From assembly GCF_004000945.1 (NCBI RefSeq), contig NZ_BIMF01000001.1, forward strand, positions 186,001-250,000: a DNA stretch of 64,000 nt, written 5' to 3'. The position numbers and the translations under genes are program-made. Source of the DNA: Paenibacillus lautus NBRC 15380 (GTDB taxonomy: Bacteria > Bacillota > Bacilli > Paenibacillales > Paenibacillaceae). The notes under the pieces are model-generated. The model worked only from the letters and a program-made list of their open reading frames with translations, did not search any database and was not told where the DNA came from. Positions 9,465-17,826 of the stretch are shown piece after piece (positions within the stretch are counted from its first letter, which is position 1; the number at the start of each line of letters is the position of its first letter).

Positions 9465-11435
9465 TCAGGACAAATAAAGCTGATGCCCATACATGCCCGT
9501 TAACCGTTCTACCGCCTTATCCAGCAAACCTTCCTCAAAGCCCTCCAAACCTTCGATGGCTTGGATTTTGTCCGCCGGGGACATCTTCTTCTGGAGATGC
9601 AAGCTCCAGTTCACGATCGCCTGTATGGCATCCTCATGCTCGAACTGGCCGTAATAGATATGGGCTTTGTACAGATAGCTGTCGGCATGCTCGGGAACCA
9701 GCTTCAGTACCTCGTCAAAAGCAGCCAATGCCGCATCCTCGTCCTGATCCTTGTAATAAATCTGTCCCAGTCTGAAATAAGCGCCCGGATGGCCCGGCGA
9801 AAGCTCCAGCACTTGCAGCGTATCTTCCTTCGCCCGCGCGTAATCCGCCATCGTATAATAGATTCCGCTTCGCAGGCTGTACAAGCTTCCTTGCCCCGGG
9901 TTCAAGCTGAGCCCTTGAGCGCAGTCCGCTAATCCACGTTCAAGCTGTCCGGTCTCCACAAAGCAAACGGCACGAAACTCATAAAATCTCGGATTCGACG
10001 GATGCGCCTGAATCGCCTGGGAATAAGCATCGATGGCGAGATCCCACATGCCCATCTCCTTGTAAATATGACCGCTGGCCGCCAGGTATGTCGGATGCTC
10101 GGAGAAGGACTCCTCCTGCTTAACCGCTTCCTGCAGCTCAAGCAGCGCTTCCTCATTGCGCCCTTGAAGATAGAGCACGTAACTGAGCTTGTTGCGGATC
10201 TCGGTCCCGTCCTGGAGCGCAGCCGCTTCCTTCAGAGCTTGCTCCGCAGACGGCAGATCATTCATCTCCATATAAATATCGGCGCGCTGCACATAGTTGG
10301 GGGCATCATCATTTTCAAGCTTAAGCAGCTTGTCATTGATCGCCAGCGCCTCCTCCTGACGCCCCAGCCGGTAGTAGCAGTCGGCCATCCAATAGCAGGC
10401 CAGCGGGGATTCCGGCTGTCTTGCATACAATTTCGAAATCAGCTCGTAGGCTTGCTCTTCCAGGCCATCCTCGCGATAGATCCGGGCCAAATCGAAATAC
10501 GCCCGGTAATCGTCCGGCGCCGTTTCAATCGCCCACTCCAAATCCGCTTGGGCCGCATGTTTATTACCGGACCGGTTGAAGACCTCCGCTCTCTTTAAGT
10601 AAAGCTCGTATGAATCCGGATACCGCTCAATGGCCTCCGACAGATAGTGCTCGGCCTGTCCCATGTCCCCAAGCTGCACGTACAGGTCCGCCATGGATTT
10701 TCGAAAGGAATACGCCTCCCGCACTTGCCGCTGAAACGTCTGGAATGCCCCATAACTGTAATTCGTGCTGCCTGCGAACAGCGCATATCCGCCATCCGCT
10801 TCCGCCTCATACCGATCGGCCAGCTGGATTCCCTCCTGCAGAACACCCACGGCTTCCTGCACATGATCCATCAAATCCAGGGATACGGACAGCATGTAAT
10901 AATACATCGGGATGGCGCGTTCCGGCTGCTGGATGCTTAGGCGAAAATAATGCGCGGCTTCCGCGGGGTTGCCGCTCTCGTAAAAGGTCATGCCCAGCTC
11001 ATAGTATGTCGAAATAACCGTGCTGTCGTCCTCTCTTTTAATGCTTTCTTTCAGATCCCGGATCGCCTCATCATATTGGTTCAAATCCTTGTGGGCAATC
11101 CCCCGGGTATACCAATTCATATAATTGTCGGCATTCAACCGAATCGCTTCATTCAGATCCTCAATGGCCTCGCGCTCCCGGTTCAGCTCACGCAAAATAT
11201 GAGCGCGCCGCTCATAAGCGCGATGGCTTCCGCTCGTATCGATCACGCGTCCCAAATAAGCTACGGCCTCTTCCGAATGGCCGCTGTTGTGCAGCAGTTC
11301 CGCATAGTGCAGCTTATCATTGAAACTGGTAATGGCACTTTCGCCTTTTCTCATATATTTAAGGGCTTGTTCAAAATCCCGCTTCTTCCTGTAATGGTTA
11401 CCGATACGGAACCAGATCCGCTTCATCAACTTCAT
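9465..11435 (-). CDS. Large tetratricopeptide repeat protein
   Basis: A 656-residue soluble protein built almost entirely from TPR units of about 34 residues. The W/Y-G/A-F/Y-A-P pattern recurs throughout, for example YDEAIRDLKESIK, PAEAAHYFRLSI, YARAKEDTLQVL and DEDAALAAFDEVLKL. There is no signal peptide, membrane segment or catalytic domain, so it is probably a cytoplasmic protein-protein scaffold. The start follows AAGGATG about ten bases upstream. It stands alone, between metN and a small membrane protein gene in the same direction. No partner can be named. Confidence 0.85.
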   Translation of the reverse strand: MKLMKRIWFRIGNHYRKKRDFEQALKYMRKGESAITSFNDKLHYAELLHNSGHSEEAVAYLGRVIDTSGSHRAYERRAHILRELNREREAIEDLNEAIRLNADNYMNWYTRGIAHKDLNQYDEAIRDLKESIKREDDSTVISTYYELGMTFYESGNPAEAAHYFRLSIQQPERAIPMYYYMLSVSLDLMDHVQEAVGVLQEGIQLADRYEAEADGGYALFAGSTNYSYGAFQTFQRQVREAYSFRKSMADLYVQLGDMGQAEHYLSEAIERYPDSYELYLKRAEVFNRSGNKHAAQADLEWAIETAPDDYRAYFDLARIYREDGLEEQAYELISKLYARQPESPLACYWMADCYYRLGRQEEALAINDKLLKLENDDAPNYVQRADIYMEMNDLPSAEQALKEAAALQDGTEIRNKLSYVLYLQGRNEEALLELQEAVKQEESFSEHPTYLAASGHIYKEMGMWDLAIDAYSQAIQAHPSNPRFYEFRAVCFVETGQLERGLADCAQGLSLNPGQGSLYSLRSGIYYTMADYARAKEDTLQVLELSPGHPGAYFRLGQIYYKDQDEDAALAAFDEVLKLVPEHADSYLYKAHIYYGQFEHEDAIQAIVNWSLHLQKKMSPADKIQAIEGLEGFEEGLLDKAVERLTGMYGHQLYLS

Positions 11436-11548
11436 GGTGGCTCATCCTTTGTATGTAGATGTTATTCTTGGGCTCGTATGATTAGAGCAGAGGACTCACG
11501 TCCTCTCATCTCTATATTACACTTCCTCTATGTCCATTTGCACCCAAA

Positions 11549-11579
11549 TTAAAGAGGAACCCTGCAGGCTCCTCTTTAG
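11549..11579 (-). terminator. Probable terminator downstream of the 11642 gene
   Basis: The hairpin taaagagga with tcctcttta (11550-11558 with 11570-11578) carries a short inner stem. On the minus strand it is followed by tttaattt, a weak T-run. Confidence 0.6.
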
Positions 11580-11641
11580 GTGTGTATCCTATTATATTGT
11601 ACAAGGTTACCAAAAATGTCCAATCCAAAAGATTACATGCT

Positions 11642-12142
11642 TTATTTAGTGAAATCATTTGATTTATTCTGCTTACGTACTTTTCCAGCATAGTATGCTG
11701 CAATACCCAGTGAAATTCCCCAGATCAGAAAGAGTGCGTACCAGAAGTATCCCCACACCGCCATGGGACTTGCATCTTGAGTGGCATACATGGGGGCAGA
11801 CTGAACGCGGCCAACCGCTAACAAATACTGCAGAACGAAGTAGATAAATCCCCATAATGACAACAAAACAGAACCAATTGCAGCTGGAATCGTTAACATC
11901 CATTTCGGTAAGCGTAACCCCCACGGCCTGGCGAACGCAAGCGCGAATACAGCTGCCAATAAGGCCAAGGTACCCATTCCCCAGTAACCGATCACATGCG
12001 TCCAAAATTCATCAGGTGCTTCCTGGAAATCCCCCGGGAATGCAAACCCGATGCCAAGTCCCCACCAGTAATGGGGGAGGCCATACAGAACGGCGGCAAT
12101 GCAAGCCGCATACCCGGCTTTCTTCATTCTTGAATTGTTCAT
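11642..12142 (-). CDS. Small four-helix membrane protein, DUF3995-like
   Basis: Encodes 166 residues with four predicted membrane helices (about residues 12-30, 50-70, 82-105 and 130-150) and a basic C-terminus (GKVRKQNKS). The first helix region AACIAAVLYGLPHYWWGLG resembles DUF3995-type membrane proteins, but I am not certain of the family. The ATG at 12142 lies eight bases after GAGGTG. The GTG nine bases earlier overlaps that binding site and is unlikely to be the start. It is monocistronic and its function is unknown. Confidence 0.6.
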   Translation of the reverse strand: MNNSRMKKAGYAACIAAVLYGLPHYWWGLGIGFAFPGDFQEAPDEFWTHVIGYWGMGTLALLAAVFALAFARPWGLRLPKWMLTIPAAIGSVLLSLWGFIYFVLQYLLAVGRVQSAPMYATQDASPMAVWGYFWYALFLIWGISLGIAAYYAGKVRKQNKSNDFTK

Positions 12143-12241
12143 ATCATTCACCTCAAGCTCATCATACTTAACGAAAAGAGCATTCAGGTGACTTGAAGTT
12201 TAAGTTTAGATTAAATATGCGAAACCCACTTTTGACTCTGT

Positions 12242-13228
12242 TCAATAGACCTTATGAATCACATCTTCAAAATCGGGATCTTCCATATCGATATCATCCA
12301 GCTCGCCCCAGCGGCCCAGCTCTTTAAAAATATCAAGCGTGTTCATCTCGCGGCGGTTCACCTCTATCGTGACGGTGTTGTCCAGCGCGCTTGTCACCCG
12401 GATCGGGACGGAAAGACCGTCTTCGCGTAAAGATTGATCGGGAATGACAAAAGGACCGCGGAAAGTGACCGTGATTACGGTGGGCAGCCCGATGGTGTCC
12501 CGTAAAGACTTTACCGTTCCATCATAAGACAGCTCGCCGTTGTTAATGACCATCACGCGGTTGCACAGCTGTTCGATATCATCCATGTCATGCGTCGTGA
12601 GCAGTATGGTCTTGCCGAATTGCTCATTGATTAGCTTGAGAAAATGACGGATGTTCCGTTTGGCGTTCACGTCCAGGCCGATCGTCGGCTCATCCAGGAA
12701 CAGCACGTCCGGGTCATGCAGCATCGCGGCCGCGAGGTCGGCGCGCATGCGCTGTCCGAGCGACAGCTTGCGCACGGGCGTTTCCCAAAACGCCTGTAAA
12801 TCCAGCAGTTCGGCAAACTGTTCGAGTCTGCGCTCCTTGTCCGCCTGATCCACGCAGTACATTTTAGCCAAAATATCGTAGGAATCCTTCACCGGCAAAT
12901 CCCACCACAGCTGGCTCCGTTGACCGAATACGACGCCCAGGTTGTTCACGACGGTGCGCCGTTCCTTGTGCGGATTCATGCCTCCGATCGATACGTGGCC
13001 CGAGGTCGGGTGGAGAATGCCGGTCAGCATTTTGATGGTGGTGGATTTGCCCGCCCCGTTCGGTCCGATGTAACCGACAAATTCACCCTGCTCCACTTGA
13101 AAGCTGATTCCCTTCACGGCTTCCTTCGTCCGGTATTCTCGCGTAAACAGGGTTCGCAGCCCGGAGAAGCGCCCCTCCTTCACAACCGGCGTTTTGAACT
13201 CCTTGCGAATGTTGTGGACTTCAATCAT
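12242..13228 (-). CDS. ABC-2 type exporter ATPase (COG4586 type)
   Basis: A 328-residue ATPase with Walker A GPNGAGKST, signature LSLGQRMRADLAAAML, Walker B VLFLDEPTIGLD and switch His in LTTHDMDD. A C-terminal extension of about 90 residues follows the core, as in the COG4586 group. The LSLGQ signature and the two permease genes directly upstream (13244 and 14041, same strand, 15 bases and overlapping) identify a three-component exporter of the ABC-2 class. Members are found in many Bacillota and actinobacteria; their substrates are mostly undefined. Last gene of the operon. Confidence 0.88.
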   Translation of the reverse strand: MIEVHNIRKEFKTPVVKEGRFSGLRTLFTREYRTKEAVKGISFQVEQGEFVGYIGPNGAGKSTTIKMLTGILHPTSGHVSIGGMNPHKERRTVVNNLGVVFGQRSQLWWDLPVKDSYDILAKMYCVDQADKERRLEQFAELLDLQAFWETPVRKLSLGQRMRADLAAAMLHDPDVLFLDEPTIGLDVNAKRNIRHFLKLINEQFGKTILLTTHDMDDIEQLCNRVMVINNGELSYDGTVKSLRDTIGLPTVITVTFRGPFVIPDQSLREDGLSVPIRVTSALDNTVTIEVNRREMNTLDIFKELGRWGELDDIDMEDPDFEDVIHKVY

Positions 13229-13243
13229 TGACGGGTTCCTCCT

Positions 13244-14044
13244 TCAGCTCCCTGTACTTTGATACTTGGTTAAACCAAATTGCCAGAATTTCAGACTTAA
13301 GAAAAGGCATAACAGAGCCGCTCCAGCCAATGCAGGCAGCACCCAGGCTCCGAGCTCGCCCCGCAGTATGTATAATGACGGGATGTAATTGACTAAACCG
13401 ACCGGGACCACGATCAGCAGGATCGATGACATCCATTTGGGATAGAGTGTGAGCGGGTACTGGGCTGCCGTCCGGGCCGCGTCCTCCGTAATGTTTTGAA
13501 GCTCGGTGATCCGGGTCGTCCAAAAACCGAACGTTGCCGTCGCGAGGCCGATCGAGAACAGGATGACCGCCCCCGTGACGATAATGTACAACGATTGCGG
13601 TATCGCGCTCCATCCCACCTGACCTGCCGCCATCATGCCATGCAGCGACCACCAGAGCAGAAAACCGCCCTGCAGCACTTCCCCCAGCATAATCCGGAAT
13701 TTCTGCGGCATGAGTGCCAGCAGTACCGGCATGGGACGGGTCAGCAGCTGATCAAGCTCACCGTTAACCAGGTAGTGTTCAAGATGATGCACTTCATCCG
13801 CAAACGTCCGGTAGAGCGTCTTCGATAAGGTCATAATGGCAAACAAATATCCGATTTCATGCATGGACCATCCCTGTATGGCCCCAAACTTGTACAGCAC
13901 GATAGCGACCATAAGAAATTCGGAAATTTGAATCAATGCGGCGAGAAACGAAGCCAATATGAAATTCAATTTGTACTGCATGCGGCTTTTGATGCTGGTG
14001 CGGATCAGCAGCGCGTACAGAGATAGCCAGGATCTTGTGGTCAT
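13244..14044 (-). CDS. ABC-2 type permease (COG3694 type)
   Basis: A 266-residue membrane protein with about six helices. The long amphipathic N-terminal stretch, the loop HHLEHYLVNGELDQLLTRPMPVLL and a C-terminal helix ending SLKFWQFGLTKYQSTGS are typical of the COG3694 (ABC2_membrane_6) partner. The ATG at 14044 overlaps the previous stop as ATGA, which favours translational coupling. A longer frame beginning at 14134 would lie inside the upstream gene and is not supported. It forms the export channel with the product of 14041. Confidence 0.85.
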   Translation of the reverse strand: MTTRSWLSLYALLIRTSIKSRMQYKLNFILASFLAALIQISEFLMVAIVLYKFGAIQGWSMHEIGYLFAIMTLSKTLYRTFADEVHHLEHYLVNGELDQLLTRPMPVLLALMPQKFRIMLGEVLQGGFLLWWSLHGMMAAGQVGWSAIPQSLYIIVTGAVILFSIGLATATFGFWTTRITELQNITEDAARTAAQYPLTLYPKWMSSILLIVVPVGLVNYIPSLYILRGELGAWVLPALAGAALLCLFLSLKFWQFGLTKYQSTGS

Positions 14045-14817
14045 CCTCCCTGCACCTCCACTTTCCGTCTTAGGAAGCCTGTAGCCAGCAGGCTGGCCAG
14101 CGTAAGCAGCACGCACCATAGGAGTGTACCCCATAGATAGGAAACGTCATCAAAACCCAGATAGATTCGGGTCGGCACATAGAGCAGATAAGGATACGGC
14201 GACCACCAAGCCATCGTCTGAAGCCAACCCGGCAGCCATTCTATCGGAATAAAGAAGCCGGCAAGAAGATTGATCATCGCGTGGTTGCCCCAATACAACC
14301 AAGACGATTCCGTTGTCCATAATGCGGATGCGCCGATGAGATAGTTGATGCAGATCGATAAATAGGCGGCACCTGCGAGCGCCATGGCAACATAGAGGAA
14401 GGTAGATGCTTTTCCGGGTACATTCAGCGAGAAGGCAAAGTAATACACCAAGTAGATCGGGATCGATTTGTAAACGAATTGGTAGGCGATTTGCCCCCAT
14501 TCCTTGGCCATCAAATGACTGAACAAGTGAACGGGACGCATCAAATCCAGAGAGATATGGCCGGTTCGCACGGCTTGGGGAATGCCGAGGCCATTCGTGA
14601 CGAAACTGGAAACCCAGAGCGCAGCTTGCGTAAAGGCGATATAACCGACCATTCCCTGCGTTCCATATTCTCCGAGCGCGTAGTCTGCACCGAGACCGAT
14701 CCAGATACAGGCATACATGAAGCCGAACATCGCGCTGGCGATATTGTGCACCATGTGGGCGCCGCGGTACTGCAAATTGCGGGCATAGGCTTTGGAAGCC
14801 AATGTGAAATAAAGCAT
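14041..14817 (-). CDS. ABC-2 type permease (COG4587 type)
   Basis: A 258-residue, six-helix membrane protein and the first gene of the exporter operon. The cytoplasmic loop NGLGIPQAVRTGHISLDLMRPVH is the hallmark of this permease group; the corresponding NGELDQLLTRPM loop occurs in its partner. GGAGGTG precedes the ATG by five bases. With 13244 and 12242 it makes a complete transporter: two different permeases and one ATPase. The substrate is unknown; related systems are often near lipid- or antibiotic-related genes, which is not the case here. Confidence 0.85.
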   Translation of the reverse strand: MLYFTLASKAYARNLQYRGAHMVHNIASAMFGFMYACIWIGLGADYALGEYGTQGMVGYIAFTQAALWVSSFVTNGLGIPQAVRTGHISLDLMRPVHLFSHLMAKEWGQIAYQFVYKSIPIYLVYYFAFSLNVPGKASTFLYVAMALAGAAYLSICINYLIGASALWTTESSWLYWGNHAMINLLAGFFIPIEWLPGWLQTMAWWSPYPYLLYVPTRIYLGFDDVSYLWGTLLWCVLLTLASLLATGFLRRKVEVQGG

Positions 14818-14912
14818 GAAGCACCTCCGATAAGCATTTTAGATGGCGGACCCATCCACTTCAGACAAGGCGAAAATGAGAGAAGGACAATAGCATACCA
14901 GAACGTTCCATT

Positions 14913-15143
14913 TCAGGCAAGGATTTTTTCGGAAGGTAAATCGTGCGGGCCATCCGGCATACAAAAAGAAGTCTTCTCCACCCGGGCCGGTTTCGAAACC
15001 AACCGCCTAGGAGTTTGAAGACTTCGTTGTCGCGAAATGAATTTCTCAGGCATCATCATGGCTTTGTCGCTCAGCGTCAAAATCCAGTGAAACCGGCCTT
15101 TCGAAAGCATCGACACCTGTCCCGGCTTCAGCTTGTAGGTCAT
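14913..15143 (-). CDS. Doubtful small ORF, possibly a gene remnant, in the 14818-15251 gap
   Basis: The gap of about 430 bases between the ABC-2 operon and the LysR terminator holds one frame with coding character. Its codons continue in frame upstream of the first ATG (reading EYDNPFTQKL) to a stop near 15190, with a GAGAGGAG purine run inside but no start next to it. The first half looks protein-like; the second half is basic and low-complexity, as in a shifted frame. I do not recognise a family. It may be a decayed gene or an unrecognised small one. Nothing else is visible in this gap. Confidence 0.2.
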   Translation of the reverse strand: MTYKLKPGQVSMLSKGRFHWILTLSDKAMMMPEKFISRQRSLQTPRRLVSKPARVEKTSFCMPDGPHDLPSEKILA

Positions 15144-15251
15144 CAGTTTCTGCGTGAAGGGATTATCGTACTCCTCTCTTGAAAGTTCTTTGATCTATAA
15201 ATCTGTATGTATGGGAGGCTCGGCTTATGTAAAAGGGGATGGGCCCGGACA

Positions 15252-15281
15252 GGAAAAAGACGTGACTTGTCAGATCACGTC
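15252..15281 (-). terminator. Terminator overlapping the LysR stop codon
   Basis: The stem gacgtga with tcacgtc (15259-15265 with 15275-15281) is followed on the minus strand by five T. The stop codon of the LysR gene (15270-15272) lies within the loop. Confidence 0.75.
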
Positions 15282-16181
15282 CCTATGCTTCATCGGCTCC
15301 TGAAACTCGTCGAAATACTCTATCAGGAAGGACTGGAATTCCTTCGCGGCCCTGGACAAATATCGCCGCTCCAGCCAAGCTACGGTAAAGGTGCGGTAAC
15401 AGGAAGGCTTCTCGATGCGTACCATCGCGTAGGGCGGCTTTTCGTCCCCTTTGCACCCGGGTACAAATGCGGCTCCAAGTCCGGCCGATACGAGACTCCC
15501 CAAAGCTGCCGGTTCATCCACTTCACAGACGACGTCACGGCTGATTCCCGCCAATCGGCAGAACTCCTCGTTCATTTTTCGAAAAGGATGGCCTGCTTTG
15601 TATTCGATGAATGCTTCTCCTGCAACTTCTTGAAGGGATATGCTGGTCCGTCCCGCCAATCGGTGTTCGTGAGGCACCGCCAGAAACACCTCGGCCTGGA
15701 GAACCGGGATCTCCTGAATGTTGTCTTCGTCCAATGCCGCTGCGGTAAAGCATAGATCGACCTCACCGTTTTCCAACATTTGAACCATCTCCATCATCGA
15801 GTCGGGCGCAATCTGGACAATGCGGAAATTCACATCAGGATACCGTGTGCGGAAGGCACCCAGCGCCTTGGACAACCGGCTTAACGCGGTCGTTGCAACG
15901 CGAATGCTCCCCCGCTCCATCCCTGCCAAATCCGATACCTCTCTCTTGCCTTCCTCAATGGCCGATAATGCCGTATCTACGCTTTTCAAAAAAGCTTTCC
16001 CGAATGAATTGAGTTTGATTTGCCGATTCTGCCGATCAAACAGCTGTACGCCCAAATCTTCCTCCAACCGGGCAATTGTCTTGCTGAGCGCAGGCTGGGC
16101 GATTCGAAGCTCCTTTGCAGCTTTGGTCATGTGCTCCATTCTGGCCACCGTCTGAAAATAATGCAGCTGAAGCAGTTCCAC
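15270..16181 (-). CDS. LysR-family transcriptional regulator
   Basis: A 303-residue regulator with a winged helix at residues 1-60 (LHYFQTVARMEHMTKAAKELRIAQPALSKTI and LFDRQNRQIKLN) and a type-2 periplasmic-binding-like effector domain after residue 85. The start is set to the GTG at 16181, because AAGGAGGAAG lies just before it. An ATG 18 bases upstream has no binding site and would place that Shine-Dalgarno inside the coding region. It is divergent from the efflux pump at 16300 with 118 bases between them, so it probably controls that pump in response to a small molecule. Confidence 0.88.
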   Translation of the reverse strand: MELLQLHYFQTVARMEHMTKAAKELRIAQPALSKTIARLEEDLGVQLFDRQNRQIKLNSFGKAFLKSVDTALSAIEEGKREVSDLAGMERGSIRVATTALSRLSKALGAFRTRYPDVNFRIVQIAPDSMMEMVQMLENGEVDLCFTAAALDEDNIQEIPVLQAEVFLAVPHEHRLAGRTSISLQEVAGEAFIEYKAGHPFRKMNEEFCRLAGISRDVVCEVDEPAALGSLVSAGLGAAFVPGCKGDEKPPYAMVRIEKPSCYRTFTVAWLERRYLSRAAKEFQSFLIEYFDEFQEPMKHRDVI

Positions 16182-16299
16182 GGTAACTTCCTCCTTCATT
16201 GATAACCTAAAGTATATGAATGCATGTCATAATATATATTTTTATTTATTAACTATCGATTGTAGAATAAATCGTAACCAAAGGAAAGGGGGAAATATC

Positions 16300-17691
16300 A
16301 TGAACGAACATCAGCAACAACCGCCATCGGCTGAAAAATTAATACGCATTCTGGCTTTTACGATGATTCTCTCATCGATGAGCGCAACGATGTTTAATAT
16401 CGTGCTTCCGGAAATCAGCAAGCAATTCCAGCTTTCCTTTGCCCAGGTCAGTTGGGTATCTTCGGTCTACATGCTGATATATGCCATAGGCTCTGTCATA
16501 TACGGAAAATTGGCTGACACCTATAAGCTCAAAAATCTGCTCACTTTCGGTTTGCTCCTCTTCTTTGTCGGTTCCATTACAGGGTTATCGGCACAAACCT
16601 ACTGGATGGTCCTGCTGGGCCGGATCCTCCAGGCTGCGGGAGCTGCCGTCATTCCGGCAACCGCCATGATCATTCCGGTCCGTTACTTCCCTGCGGAAAG
16701 CCGGGGCCGCGCGCTCGGTATAACCGCAACCGGACTTGCTATCGGAAGCGCCATTGGACCGGTGGTCTCGGCTTTGATCGTCAGCGTGTTCCACTGGAGA
16801 TGGCTCTTCTGCATCCCGCTGTTGATCCTCGTCACCTTGCCTCTGTACCGTAAATATTTGGGCAATGAACAAGGCCAGGGCGGACGGATCGATTGGCTCG
16901 GCGGCGGTCTTCTGGCAGGGACGGTCGCGCTGCTGCTCCTAGCGGTGACGCAGGGAGGCTGGATATATGGCTTAGGCAGCTTCATACTGTTCCTATTATT
17001 CCTCCTGCGCATTCGATCGGCTAAAGAGCCTTTTGTTCAGCCCCGTATATTCAGCAACAAAAGCTACTCGGTCGGACTTGTGCTCGGCATATTCATCGTG
17101 AGTGTCGGTTACGCCCTGCCCTTTCTGACTCCGCAGCTGCTCGCGGATATTAACGGTTTAGCTCCGGGATGGATCGGATTTGTTATGGTGCCGGGAGCCG
17201 TCGTTACGGCCATGCTTGGCGGAAGAGGCGGCAAGCTTGCGGATACCAAGGGAACCCGTTATCTATTCTATATGGCTTCTACCCTGCTTCTGCTCTGTTT
17301 CGCCCTGTTGTCCACCTTCGCGGGCATATCGCCATTCTTCATTGCACTGTTTCTGATCTTCGGCAATGTTGGGCAAATGTTTATGCAAATCTCGCTCTCC
17401 AAGACGATTTCCTTGTCGCTGCCCAAAGAGCAAACCGGCGTCGGCATGGGATTATTCTCTCTCCTTAATTTCCTGTCCGGCGCGATCGCGACAGGGGTAT
17501 ACGGCAAAGCCGTCGATCTCGGGGCCGGTAGCTCCTGGAATCCGCTGAACTTGTTCCAGGGAGCCTCCACCTACAGCAACATTTATATCATCCTGTGTGC
17601 CTTACAAGGTGGAGTTCTTCTGCTGTTCATGCTGCAATTTGGCAGAGAAGGGCAGCGTAAGCTGCAGGTTCAAACAACAGGCTCTAAGTGA
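16300..17691 (+). CDS. Major facilitator efflux transporter, Tet(L)/Tet(K)-like 14-helix (DHA2) family
   Basis: A 463-residue membrane protein with about 14 helices. Motif A reads GKLADTYKLKN after helix 2; antiporter motif C reads GLAIGSAIGPVVS in helix 5; the SRGRALG and GRILQAAGAA blocks resemble Tet(L). Length agrees with Tet(L), about 458 residues. The ATG at 16300 follows AAGGGGG. The longer frame from 16216 would put the promoter region into the protein. It would export a drug or a metabolite in exchange for protons. Similarity does not prove tetracycline as substrate; many chromosomal homologues export other compounds. Confidence 0.85.
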   Translation: MNEHQQQPPSAEKLIRILAFTMILSSMSATMFNIVLPEISKQFQLSFAQVSWVSSVYMLIYAIGSVIYGKLADTYKLKNLLTFGLLLFFVGSITGLSAQTYWMVLLGRILQAAGAAVIPATAMIIPVRYFPAESRGRALGITATGLAIGSAIGPVVSALIVSVFHWRWLFCIPLLILVTLPLYRKYLGNEQGQGGRIDWLGGGLLAGTVALLLLAVTQGGWIYGLGSFILFLLFLLRIRSAKEPFVQPRIFSNKSYSVGLVLGIFIVSVGYALPFLTPQLLADINGLAPGWIGFVMVPGAVVTAMLGGRGGKLADTKGTRYLFYMASTLLLLCFALLSTFAGISPFFIALFLIFGNVGQMFMQISLSKTISLSLPKEQTGVGMGLFSLLNFLSGAIATGVYGKAVDLGAGSSWNPLNLFQGASTYSNIYIILCALQGGVLLLFMLQFGREGQRKLQVQTTGSK

Positions 17692-17743
17692 GGTGTAAAC
17701 AACAGGTTGTCACACAAAATCTAATTTTAACAACATCAATAGA

Positions 17744-17792
17744 AAAACCACCGGAGTAACAATCGGCTTCTTCAAGCCTCTCCGGTGGTTTT
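17744..17792. terminator. Bidirectional terminator with inner hairpin
   Basis: Outer arms aaaccaccgga and tccggtggttt (17745-17755 with 17781-17791) enclose a second small hairpin, ggctt/aagcc. It serves the efflux pump and the convergent ABC exporter. Confidence 0.85.
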
Positions 17793-17826
17793 GATTCTAT
17801 TTGAATGCATAGTCACTGGTGTAATA

